A program made the translations under genes and the position numbers. From Imbricaverruca yamaguchii (Eukaryota > Arthropoda > Thecostraca > Neoverrucidae), in assembly GCA_034440575.1 (NCBI GenBank), contig JAOTOL010001661.1, positions 2,884,001 through 2,948,000 of the forward strand: a stretch of DNA of 64,000 nt, read 5' to 3'. This document shows, piece after piece, positions 21,336-30,545 of this stretch (positions are counted from its first letter, which is position 1; every line of letters starts with the position of its first letter). The notes beneath the pieces are model-generated. The model was not told the DNA's origin. It did no database searches and saw only the letters and a list, made by a program, of their open reading frames with translations.

Positions 21336-22439
21336 GGTGCAAAGGTGGCAAAGGCGTGCAAAGATGGACGGAGGTGCGAAACAACTGGTGGTTTGTACGC
21401 GTCAAGGCGACGGACGGAACCTATTGGACTTGCGCATGTGCAGAATAGATGCCCGCTGGTTGCACTAGCCTGTCCCAAGTGGCTTAGCACACACACCAGA
21501 GGGCCCCTTACATGGCTCGAGCCGGAGCGGGCGGCGAATTCGGTACCCCCTAAGATGTTGGAGACAGCTGGAGCTAGAAGCACAAGATGTGAAGGGGAAT
21601 TACGGTTGTAGCGAACTCCCTGCAGTATGAAGTTGATGACCCAGGGTCATTGCCTTCAGGCTCAAATGAGATCGAGATTGGACGGTACGTCGTGCCGCTG
21701 TGCCACCTCGCCAACACCTTTATAACCTTGAACGCTAGGCGGCCGGTCGGTCAACCTTGAACCCTACAATGCCTATATTTACTTATGTATTAAACAAACA
21801 ATATGCATAAGATGCACCAATCAATTTGCAACATCGTCAACAGAGTTCATTGTAATATCCTTGTCCGTTTACGCGAAATGGTTGAAAAGCAGGATGGGTG
21901 GGCGGGTTACCCTCGCCCGTGCGCGTCTTAAAATTGCGCTACTTTTCGTTACATCCTCATGCAAAAGAAGTAAATGGTATTCTCCAGGTTGTCACCAACA
22001 AGTCAGTTATCACAGATGGTATTACCGATGCTATCACCAACAAGTCAGTTACCACAGATGGTGTTACCGAGGTTATCACCAACAAGTCAGCTGATGATGT
22101 CATCCATTACCGGGATAATAATACGCTTAGATTGCCTCCGGCAGGCGGGCGCAAAGCCCAATGAACATTCTCCTAGGCCTAGTCGGCTGCGCGTCTACAT
22201 TGCTGGCGGAAGGTACCGGGTTCCAATCTCTGCAGATGCCAGGCGACCATCCATCTCACTTTGCTAATAGTCTTGAATGCAGGGGTCCATACATTCATCT
22301 TGGTAAAGGAGCGATTCCCTATACATTTGTCCTGGTGGGGAAGCGATCCCCCTATTTATGACTATAAGTCGCATTGCCCCTCCCCATCCGTCTCACTATG
22401 CCTATAGCGGTGTGGAACCGATTACTAGTGGCGGTGGCG
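21336..22439. other. MCT intron 9 sequence with a short repeat
   Basis: No exon is seen. Three to four copies of a ~42-base block (TCACCAACAAGTCAGTTA...GATGG) lie at about 21995-22095. Confidence 0.5.
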
Positions 22440-22940
22440 CGTGCCTGGACACACAGCTACCAACTGTAGGCATAACCAACTGTAGAAATTGCCAATTGTA
22501 GGCATTCCAAACTGTAGGCATTAACAACTGTAGGCATTACCACCTGTCGTCATTACCAACTGTACGAATTACCACCTGCAGGCATTACCAATTTGTGGGT
22601 ATTACCAATTGTAGGTACTATTTTGTAGTACCTGTAGATACTACCAATTGTAGGCATTACCAACTGTGGACATCACCAACTGTAGGCACTACCACCTGTA
22701 AGCATTACCAACTTTAAGCATTGCCGACTGTAGGCATTACCAACAGTAGGCATTACCAACTGTATGCGTTACCAACTGTAGCCATTGCGATCTGTAAGCA
22801 TAACCAATTGTAGGCATTACGGACTGTAGGCGTTGTCATTACCAACTGTAGGCATTATCACCTGTAGGCATTACCAATTATAAGTATTACCGACTGTAGG
22901 CACTGCCACCTGTAGGCATTGCGCGACAATGCCAGCACTG
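22440..22940 (-). repeat. 16-base minisatellite beside exon 9 donor, about 30 copies
   Basis: Sense unit GCCTACAGTTGGTAAT (plus strand ATTACCAACTGTAGGC). The array ends about 13 bases from the exon 9 donor. In sense orientation every unit contains CTACAG followed by a TTGGTAAT stretch. Copies are 75-100% alike by eye. Confidence 0.9.
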
Positions 22941-22952
22941 GGGTAGGCTCAC

Positions 22953-23078
22953 CTGCCACAGGCCCTCCAATGGTGGCGGCGATGCCCTGGAACAGGAGCA
23001 GCAGACCGAAGGCGTTGTTGAGTCTGTGCAGGCCGAGCATCTCGACCACCAGAATGGACCTCAGCGAGGCGAAGCAGG
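22953..23078 (-). CDS. MCT exon 9: helices 10-11
   Basis: Acceptor TTTCGGCAG, donor GCAG/GTGAGC, phase 1 at both ends. It encodes ACFASLRSILVVEMLGL, NNAFGLLLLFQGIAATIGG and PVAG, which is the conserved helix 10-11 region of MCT proteins (the LGL..L.NAFG pattern). Confidence 0.92.
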
Positions 23079-24006
23079 CTGCCGAAACGTGCGGACAGGC
23101 GTCACAACGAGCAGCGTGAGCAGGCCCCGGGGCTGCCGACAAGTGCCGCCAGAGAGACGGCCGGGCGGCGGCACCAACGACGGACAGGGACACCAGCACG
23201 ACTGGACTGCCGCGACTGGCCCCGGAGGGAGCAGGTCACATGAGCGCGATCGGCTACGGAGCCGTTACGACGGAGACACAGATCGTCACCGACGACAGCA
23301 TGGGTGGCAGAGTAACGCCCCGTAATGGTTCAACAGGAATTTGCTAGAAATCCAAGTCACACACAACTGCATTTCCAGACACGGCAGTGTGAAACTCAAT
23401 TCACGAGAGTTGATGTACTGGGTGTTCGGGTCAGATTATTCACATGCCAGAAATATGCCTGAAACGTACATGCTTCAGTGATGCGCTTTGCTGGTATTTC
23501 GGTGTTAAATTGATCAATTTAACTCTCTGCGGTTCTCAGTGGAGAGTGACTAACGACATTTGAATCATCTGGGTGTTCTTCCATGTTGCTCACTAATTTG
23601 TTTGAAGCGACCATGAGCGTATGAGCGGACAAACAAATGGGAGACGATGGGGGTAAACCGATTTCTGGCTTTGTTTTGTTTCTGGTCATCGCTGCAAAGT
23701 TAATGATCGAATACAATTTTAGTTGTAGCACATGTCCTTTCCAAGCTCCCAGATATTACTTCCACGTCCCCGGCCATAGATAACAAGTGTTGCACCCCTT
23801 CCGCCCTTGCACCCGGTCAGCTCACAAAACTGGCTGACGCTTGACACTACCGCAGCTAACTTTGGCACCTGCATAGAAACCAGCCAGTCCTTGACAAACC
23901 CGGGCGAAAGTGCTGCAGACTCCCGAATCCCTATTACCTACCTACCTATTGCGAGGTTTCCTAATGCTAAATATCGCAATTAGGTAGCTACCTAATAGGT
24001 ACCTAC
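23079..24006. other. MCT intron 8, duplicated donor edge at its 5' end
   Basis: No exon is seen. Near 23938-23957 there is a copy of the exon 8 donor region (ACCTACCTATTGCGAGG on the plus strand), repeating the true junction at 24001-24017; the two copies are separated by about 44 bases that themselves contain ACCTAATAGGTACC palindromic sequence. Confidence 0.6.
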
Positions 24007-24246
24007 CTATTGCGAGGCCGAAGACGATGGCGTACCCCATCAGCATTTCGTAGCTCTCGAAGGAGGGCGACAGCAGGCTGGCGACGCCGGCCATCATGAT
24101 GGCGGCGTTGTTGACGAACAGCGCGTCGACCCGCGGGTGGTCGCTGATCCAGCCGCAGACGACGCGACCCACCGTGTTCATTATGCCGATCAGCGAGATG
24201 ATGAACGTGGCGGAGTTCTGGTCGATTCCGAGCAGGATGGCTCGGT
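24007..24246 (-). CDS. MCT exon 8: helices 8-10
   Basis: Acceptor CCTGCAG, donor ATAG/GTAGGT. It encodes DRAILLGID, then helix 8 with SLIGIMNTVGRVVCGWISD, helix 9 (NNAAIMMAGVASLLS) and helix 10 (YEMLMGYAIVFGLAIG). The Arg of NTVGR matches the essential Arg of MCT1 helix 8, whereas the position four residues before it is Asn instead of Asp. Confidence 0.92.
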
Positions 24247-24679
24247 CTGCAGGGCGAGGCGCCGTCTTCAGCGTGCTGTGGCGTGTTGTCAGAATCAACG
24301 CCCGCTTGCAGGCTCTACGTTCTATGGATGTGCCTCGCAGTTAGCCATTGACAATTTCTCCTATATTTATGACATACGCCGAGCTTCAGCAACATAATTT
24401 GCGCTTAGGAGTCATATTTTGATTGGGTGGTTTCGGCTGGAGTTATACAGGCACGGCTGGAGACCCGCTGAAACGAAGTGGGGTCCGGTGTAAAATTCGT
24501 TGCTTCCAGAAACTTTATTATAACCGATTAGGTGGCGACAAAATGAACAATCGTCTCAGTTCAAAATCGCTTTCGATTGCAACACTCCGCGATGCTAAGA
24601 TTGCTCTAGAGCATTATTTCCCCAAGGGCGTTTGAACAAATTGTGAAAAATTCGCACTCTCCTGGGATTTAGCCACCAA

Positions 24680-24930
24680 TCGGTGAGCCGTGGGTGGTGG
24701 GCGCCGGACGGTGGGCGGTGGGCTGTGGGCGATTCGCGCTGGCTGGCTGGCGCCGGGTGGTGGGTGGTGGGTGGTGGGTGGTGGGTGGTGGGCGGTGGCG
24801 GTGAGCGGTGGGGTGGGTGGCGGGTGGTGGAGTGGGGGTGGGTGGTGGGTGGGGGTGGGTGGTGGTGGTGGTGGTGGGCGGTGGGCGGTGGGTGGTGGGT
24901 GTTGGGTGGTGGACGGCAAGCCGCAGTGTC
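24680..24930 (+). repeat. G-rich GGTGGGTGGTGGGCGGTGG array
   Basis: About 250 bases of GGTGGG/GGGCGG runs in MCT intron 7. There are dozens of G-tracts of three or more, so the plus strand (template strand of the MCT gene) could fold into G-quadruplexes. Trp/Gly-rich open frames are artefacts of the repeat. Confidence 0.9.
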
Positions 24931-25154
24931 TCATTTTTATCTTACCACAGTAGGGAGCATCAGCGGCGACACTAACTTTGGAAAGGGGGACATGGCCGTT
25001 TTGGGTCCATTGTTTTTGTTTAACACCCATAGGCCTAATGCTAAGCTTCATGACATTTGGGGTGGGGGCTCTCCCTCCCTCAACGCAACAACTCCCTCAA
25101 ACCTTAATTGATTGTTCTACTCCATCTTGCCTTCCACGCACACTCCAAACTCAC

Positions 25155-25380
25155 CGACCAAGTACATGAAGGGTACGAACAGTCCCATGAGTGCCAGGAA
25201 CCCGGACAGGGCCAGCACCAAAAAAGTGGGGCTCTTGAGCAGCGAGAAGTCCAGCATGGTGGCCAGCACGTCCGTGCAGGCGGGCGAACAGCAGAAGCAG
25301 TAGGCAGCTGTGCGGCGTTCGGCCTCCGTCATGTCCACGGGTATGTGGGTCACGGACGCGTGGTACTGATCCACCGACTC
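25155..25380 (-). CDS. MCT exon 7: end of central loop and helix 7
   Basis: Acceptor GCCGCCAG, donor GTCG/GTGAGT (phase 0 in, phase 1 out). It encodes ESVDQYHASVTHIP, a Cys-rich stretch (CFCCSPAC), DFSLLKSPTFLVLALSG and FVPFMYLV. The SLLKSP motif before helix 7 is typical of the family. The first 48 bases or so are copied nine times upstream in the sense direction. Confidence 0.9.
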
Positions 25381-25965
25381 CTGGCGGCACAGTCATGTCC
25401 ATGGTCATGTGGGTCACGGACGCGTGGTACTGATCCACCGACTCCTGCCGGCACAGTCATGTCCACGGGTATGTGGGTCACGGACGCGTGGTACTGATCC
25501 ACCGACTCCTGCCGGCACAGTCATGTCCACGGGTATGTGGGTCACGGACGCGTGGTACTGATCCACCGACTCCTGGCGGCACAGTCATGTCCACGGGTAT
25601 GTGGGTCACGGACGCGTGGTACTGATCCACCGACTCCTGGCGGCACAGTCATGTCCACGGGTATGTGGGTCACGGACGCGTGGTACTGCTTCACCGACTC
25701 CTGGCGGCACAGTCATGTCCACGGGTATGTGGGTCACGGACGCGTGGTACTGATCCACCGACTCCTGGCGGCACAGTCATGTCCATGGTTATGTGGGTCA
25801 CGAAAGCGTGGTACTGATCCACCGACTCCTGGCGGCACAGTCATGTCCATGGTTATGTGGGTCACGGACGCGTGGTACTGATCCACCGACTCCTGCGGCA
25901 CAGTCATGTCGATGGTTATGTGGGTCACGAACGCGTGGTACTGCTTCACCGACCTCTAGCGGCAC
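25381..25965 (-). repeat. 64-base tandem array seeded by the exon 7 acceptor
   Basis: Nine units of 62-64 bases start (plus strand CTGGCGGCAC or CTGCCGGCAC) at about 25381, 25445, 25509, 25573, 25637, 25701, 25765, 25829 and 25891, with a degenerate end at 25955. Each sense unit carries the acceptor GCCGCCAG plus the first ~45 coding bases of exon 7. A 64-base shift breaks the frame, so only the exon-proximal acceptor, or one three units upstream, keeps it. Confidence 0.92.
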
Positions 25966-26613
25966 AAGGACCGGGTATAAACGCATCATATTCGTGCACG
26001 TTATCCAGCAGACTGTTCTCACCTCTAAGTGTAGGCGCAGTCTATCCAGCCCTGGGACTAGTACACGCGCAGACCAGTTCCCCCCCCCCATGATATAGAT
26101 CTATATCTTCAGGGGCGTGAATATGCTTCCATGTACGCACGCGTTTTGTGCTGCGGTATGAATCTCATGCATTTGCCTTCCCTAATATTTCGATATTTTA
26201 ACATGTATAGTTTGTCCTACTGTTCTTGCTTTAGGTATGACTGTTAGCCGATTGAAGAAATAATTCCCATTTCATCGAATATTTACGATGGTACACAAGA
26301 GTGGCGATGCAAAATTTGCCATCAAATTCTCCATCGTGTACGGGGTACCCCGCCAGTTCACACGGACACGTGCAGCACCAGTGGCGCAAGATTAAATTAA
26401 TTTGAAACTCAACGCCGATTTTCAATCAGCTGACGAGCTGCATCCGAGCGGAAATATGTGTCTACATTGCACACATGCACACACACGCACTCACAGACGT
26501 TTCAAGGGCGCTGCATGACCGACGCAGTCGTTGCGGCCCTAAACTCCAATAACAACAACAATAATAACAGACGCTTCCAGCACGCGAACTGCACGTCGAA
26601 TCAGCGCACTCAC

Positions 26614-27196
26614 CACACTCCTGAACTCCTTGAGCCGCCAGATGCTGCCGCTGTAGAACGCGTCGTCCCTGTACATGGGTCTGGCCGCGTCGTGTACGGA
26701 CAGTCGCCGGCGCGCGTCGTGCAGGTGCTGGTGCGAGTCGCCCGGCACCTTCAGCGTGTGGCGCGACCCGGCCGGCGTCAGCTCGTTCCTGTTGCCGTCC
26801 GTGACGGGCGGCTCGTCGGCCCGCTCCGAGGCGCTCTCCACCGCTCCTCCTCCGCCGCCACCTCCTCCTCCTCCTCCTCCTCCGCCGCCTCCTCCTCCTC
26901 CTCCGCCGCCGCCGCTGCCGCCGCCGCCGCCGGAGGGAGTCACCACCGCCACCAGCTCCTCGGACGCGGTATAGCCGCTGTCGGACGAGCGGCGGCTGGT
27001 GCGCGCTGGGCGCGCCGGCGGCACACCACCGTCGTGCCGCTCGAGCAGCAGGCGCGCGTAGTTGATGGCCGGCAGCGACTTGCGGTGCTGCACGGCCGAC
27101 GGCGGCTCGCGGCTACCGCTCGGCCGCCGCTGCAGCCGGTGGTCGGACGGGACCGTGGCCAGCGGGGTGTAGCACTCGCCGGGCGGCACCGCCGGC
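26614..27196 (-). CDS. MCT exon 6: large Gly-rich cytoplasmic loop
   Basis: Acceptor CACCGGCAG, donor GTGTG/GTGAGT (phase 2 in, phase 0 out; 583 bases). It encodes the loop between helices 6 and 7: PPGECYTPLATVP, a run of about 30 Gly residues, RHTLKVPG, and RPMYRDDAFYSGSIWRL near the end. The PMYR.D.FYSGS pattern is shared, as I recall, by insect MCT-like carriers and helps anchor the exon. The Gly run is encoded by a GGA/GGC triplet repeat and so is likely to vary in length. Confidence 0.88.
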
Positions 27197-27199
27197 CTG

Positions 27200-27560
27200 C
27201 CGGTGCGGGTCGCGGTCAGGTCACAGTCAGGTCACGGTCAGGTCACGGTCAGGTCACGGTCAGGTCACGGTCAGGTCACGGTCAGGTCACGGTCAGGTCA
27301 CGGTCAGGTCACGGTCAGGTCACGGTCAGGTCACGGTCAGGTCACGGTCAGGTCACGGTCAGGTCACGGTCAGGTCACGGTCAGGTCACGGTCAGGCCAC
27401 GGTCAGGTCACGGTCAGGTCACGGTCAGGTCACGGTCAGGTCACGGTCAGGTCACGGTCAGGTCACGGTCATGTCACGGTCAGGTCACGGTCAGGTCACG
27501 GTCAGGTCATGGTCAGTTCATGGTCAGGTCATGACCAGGTCATGGTCGGGTCATGCCCAG
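27200..27560 (-). repeat. 11-base array directly upstream of the exon 6 acceptor
   Basis: About 30 copies of the sense unit TGACCTGACCG (plus strand CGGTCAGGTCA), nearly identical, ending about 20 bases before the acceptor at 27197. Each unit contains CTGAC, a good branch-point match, and on the other strand an AGGTCA half-site. Confidence 0.95.
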
Positions 27561-28570
27561 GTCAAGATCAGCCGGTTGCCAATTGATGAAGTTCAGGTCA
27601 GCGGAGAAGTGATAAGATAAGGCCCTCCGGGAAGCTTCTGGCAAGAGGTCATCCACGTCGTTGGGGTCGGTCAGATCAAGGTCAACCCGTGGGACCAAGT
27701 TTACCTGGAATAACTTTCAAATCCAAGACAGCTGAGATATAATTATTTAGGTCGAGTGTCGATGGGGTGGTCGATCAGAAGGTAAGCCAGAAAAAGCTTA
27801 GGATGCTTAGACAGGGCGGAACTTGCAGAATGTGCAGAATGTGGCAGAATGTGAATGTTTATTGAATTACGTCAGGACCCGTTAGGGAGAGATAACCAGT
27901 TTAATGTTGCTTGAGAAAGACCCATCATGTCACGGTCACCCGGGAATGTTAATCATGCAAGGGTTGGACGAGAGTATCAGGTCGAAGTGTATCAAGATAG
28001 TTAGGCCCAGGTTCGTGTGTGGAGGTAGGGGGCCATCGATTAACCAACCACAGCCGGCCAGAACACCAGCCAGGTCAGTTTGACAGGGTGGTTGGTCAAG
28101 GTTCATGGGGAGGCCAACCGGACCAAAGCCAGCCCGGGAGGCCGGACAGGTCAGAATATGACGATGAAAGCCAAGGCGAGCATCGGTTCAGTACAGCTGC
28201 ATTGTACACCGAACTTACTGTGAGTTGCTACGCAATTTTAGCAACACTTGAACCACTCTCGTCGTCAAGTGTATTAGATCAAAGGTGCAATGGTTCGATC
28301 TCCGGCCCGTCTTGAGTGCTTTTGTCATTGCTAATTCTGGGAAAACCATCAGGCTCCAATCTCCCAGCAACAAAAGCCTAAAGCATATAAGACCCAGCAG
28401 AACGTATGACCTGTAACCTTGTAACCAAAAGCACTACTTGCAACAACTTGACGGCAATTTCTATCGGCAGAGGCCTGGCGGGAAGCCGTACGTGGCTGGC
28501 CACTGACGCTTGTAGCCATGTGGCTCTCCGGCCGACGCCACGCACACATGGCGCGACCATGTGGACCCAC
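27561..28570. other. MCT intron 5, no further feature
   Basis: Scattered GGTCA/AGGTCA words continue to about 28170, suggesting a decayed flank of the two arrays. No exon or element is recognised. Confidence 0.5.
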
Positions 28571-28787
28571 TTGATGACGTTGGCGGCCGACCGGTTGCGC
28601 GACACGCAGCCTTCGATGCTGTACATGGAGCCGAACGGCGTCACGTCCTCCATCAGCTTGTCGCGGGCCCGCTTGATGCGGATCATCAGGGGCGTGCCGG
28701 GCACCGAGGTGACGGCAGACGGGCCCAGCTGCTGCGGCTCCAGTGGCCGGAACAGCGCGCCGAACAGTGCGCACGTCATCACGATAC
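28571..28787 (-). CDS. MCT exon 5: helix 6 and start of central loop
   Basis: Acceptor CCGCCAG, completing a Gly codon, then IVMTCALFGALFRPLEP (helix 6 end), a basic segment RIKRARDKLMED and SRNRSAANVIK. I place the donor at ATCAA/GTGGGT (phase 2) because exon 6 begins with the single base that completes Lys. A donor at TGT/GTGCGT (phase 0) is the alternative but does not fit exon 6. Confidence 0.8.
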
Positions 28788-28792
28788 CTGGC

Positions 28793-28950
28793 GGATATCA
28801 GGTCAGGTCAGGCCGTGCCATGTCAGGTCAGGTCGGGTCAGGTCAGGTCAGGTCAGGTCAGGTCAGGTCAGGTCAGGTCAGGTCAGGTCAGGTCAGATCA
28901 GGTCAGGTCAGGTCAGGTCAGGTCAGGTCAGGTCAGGTCAGGTCAGGTCC
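28793..28950 (-). repeat. 5-base (CTGAC)n array directly upstream of the exon 5 acceptor
   Basis: About 30 nearly perfect copies of TGACC (plus strand GGTCA/AGGTC) begin a few bases upstream (sense) of the acceptor at 28788. In the sense strand the array is CTGACCTGAC throughout, that is, overlapping branch-point-like motifs. No other intron edge in the window outside exons 5 and 6 has this sequence. Confidence 0.95.
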
Positions 28951-29699
28951 AGGCCATCCTGTGGCTCCAACAGCGGCTGAACAGCACACTGGCAACGGCA
29001 ATGGTTAGCTTTGAGTTAGCTTTGAGTTCTCTCACGATTGCACTCGCTTTGCTCTAAAGCGTCACCACTGTTTCATGTGGTGACGCACAACACTGCTCCA
29101 TGTGCACTTAGCTGGTTTTGGTAAAAATCGTTACGACTGTTCCATTCTGGATGGTCGGCGAGAGCATGCTCGAATTCGAGGGGCGTAGAATATAAACAGC
29201 TGTTACAGGTTTGGAGATGGGCTCACCTCTGAATGCTGTCCTCGCTACCTTGCTACGAGGACCCCTGGCGCGGCCTTTCTGACTGCACAAAGGGTCCGCA
29301 ATAGCCTAAGTGGGGGGGGGGGGGGCAAGCCGCTCCCTCTTGGTTACGTCCCTGGTTGTAACATTCATTACTGTTTGCGCCCATACGGCTAATACAACTT
29401 CCGAATTATTTAGTTTGTTTAAGCCTGCGACATAATTTATTATCTAAAACAAATATGACTAAAAGCATAACCACGCAGGATCAGGGTTTATGAATTCTCG
29501 CTTTGGCTAGCTTCATGCTAGCTTGTGAACTTGACCCCGCCCACTTCTGTATTCTGACGACATCTCACATACGGGTAGGGGATATTAAAATCAAAAGCAA
29601 AATTTGAAACTTAAATTGCTAAACAAAACCGCACTGCATGGAAAACTGATTTTTAAAATCCGTTCACAGATATCGGGATTGCGGGGTTGCACATTTGAC
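28951..29699. other. MCT intron 4, unassigned
   Basis: Unique sequence with a poly-G run at 29313-29327. No exon or element is recognised. Confidence 0.5.
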
Positions 29700-30545
29700 C
29701 GACCGGCCACCACAGAGGATTCGGCGGACTGTGCCGGCGTACAGTGCCGACCGAGACCGCCACAGAGGACTCGGCGGACTGTGCCGGCGTACAGTGCCGA
29801 CCGGCCGCCACAGAGGACTCGGCGGACTGTGCCGGCGTGCCGTGCCGACCGAAACCGCCACAGAGGACTCGGCGGACTGTGCCGGCGTGCAGTGCCGACC
29901 GAGACCGCCACAGAGGACTCGGCGGACTGTGCCGGCGTGCAGTGCCGACCGAGACCGCCACAGAGGACTCGGCGGACTGTGCCGGCGTGCAGTGCCGACC
30001 GAGACCGCCACAGAGGACTTCGCGGGCTGTGCAGGCGTGCAGTGCCGACCGAGACCGCCACAGAGGACTTCGCGGACTGTGCCGGCGTGCATGCCGACCG
30101 AGACCGCCACAGAGGACTTCGCGGACTGTGCCGGCGTGCAGTGCCGACCGGCCGCCACAGAGGACTCGGCGGACTGTGCCGGCGTGCAGTGCCGACCGGC
30201 CACCACAGAGGACTCGGCGGACTGTGCCGGCGTGCAGTGCCGACCGAGACCGCCACAGAGGACTCGGCGGACTGTGCCGGCGTGCCGTGCCGACCGAGAC
30301 CGCCACAGAGGACTCGGCGGACTGTGCCGGCGTGCAGTGCCGACCGGCCGCCACAGAGGACTCGGCGGACTGCGCCGGCGTGCAGTGCCGACCGGCCGCC
30401 ACAGAGGACTCGGCGGACTGTGCCGGCGTGCCGTGCCGACCGGCCGCCACAGAGGACTCGGCGGACTGTGCCGGCGTGCAGTGCCGACCGAGACCGCCAC
30501 AGAGGACTCGGCGGACTGTGCCGGCGTGCAGTGCCGACCGAGTCC
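29700..30545 (+). repeat. 48/50-base GC-rich minisatellite, about 17 copies
   Basis: Units start around GTGCCGACCG and end GCCGGCGTGC. Two length forms exist: 50 bases with GAGACCGCC and 48 bases with GGCCGCC; one unit near 30090 lacks a base. The units contain no stop codon in any of the six frames, which yields spurious open frames of 278-376 codons on both strands. Confidence 0.95.

Noticed and set aside
24614..25111. Trp/Gly-rich and Pro-rich frames
   Set aside because: Translations of the G-rich array in transporter intron 7.
25381..25965. Additional coding exons of the transporter
   Set aside because: Units copy only the acceptor and first part of exon 7, lack donors and shift the frame; they are tandem duplications.
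26458..27586. 358-codon and 127-codon plus-strand frames rich in Arg, Ala and the SRSGHGQVTV repeat
   Set aside because: Antisense of transporter exon 6 followed by translation of the 11-base intron array.
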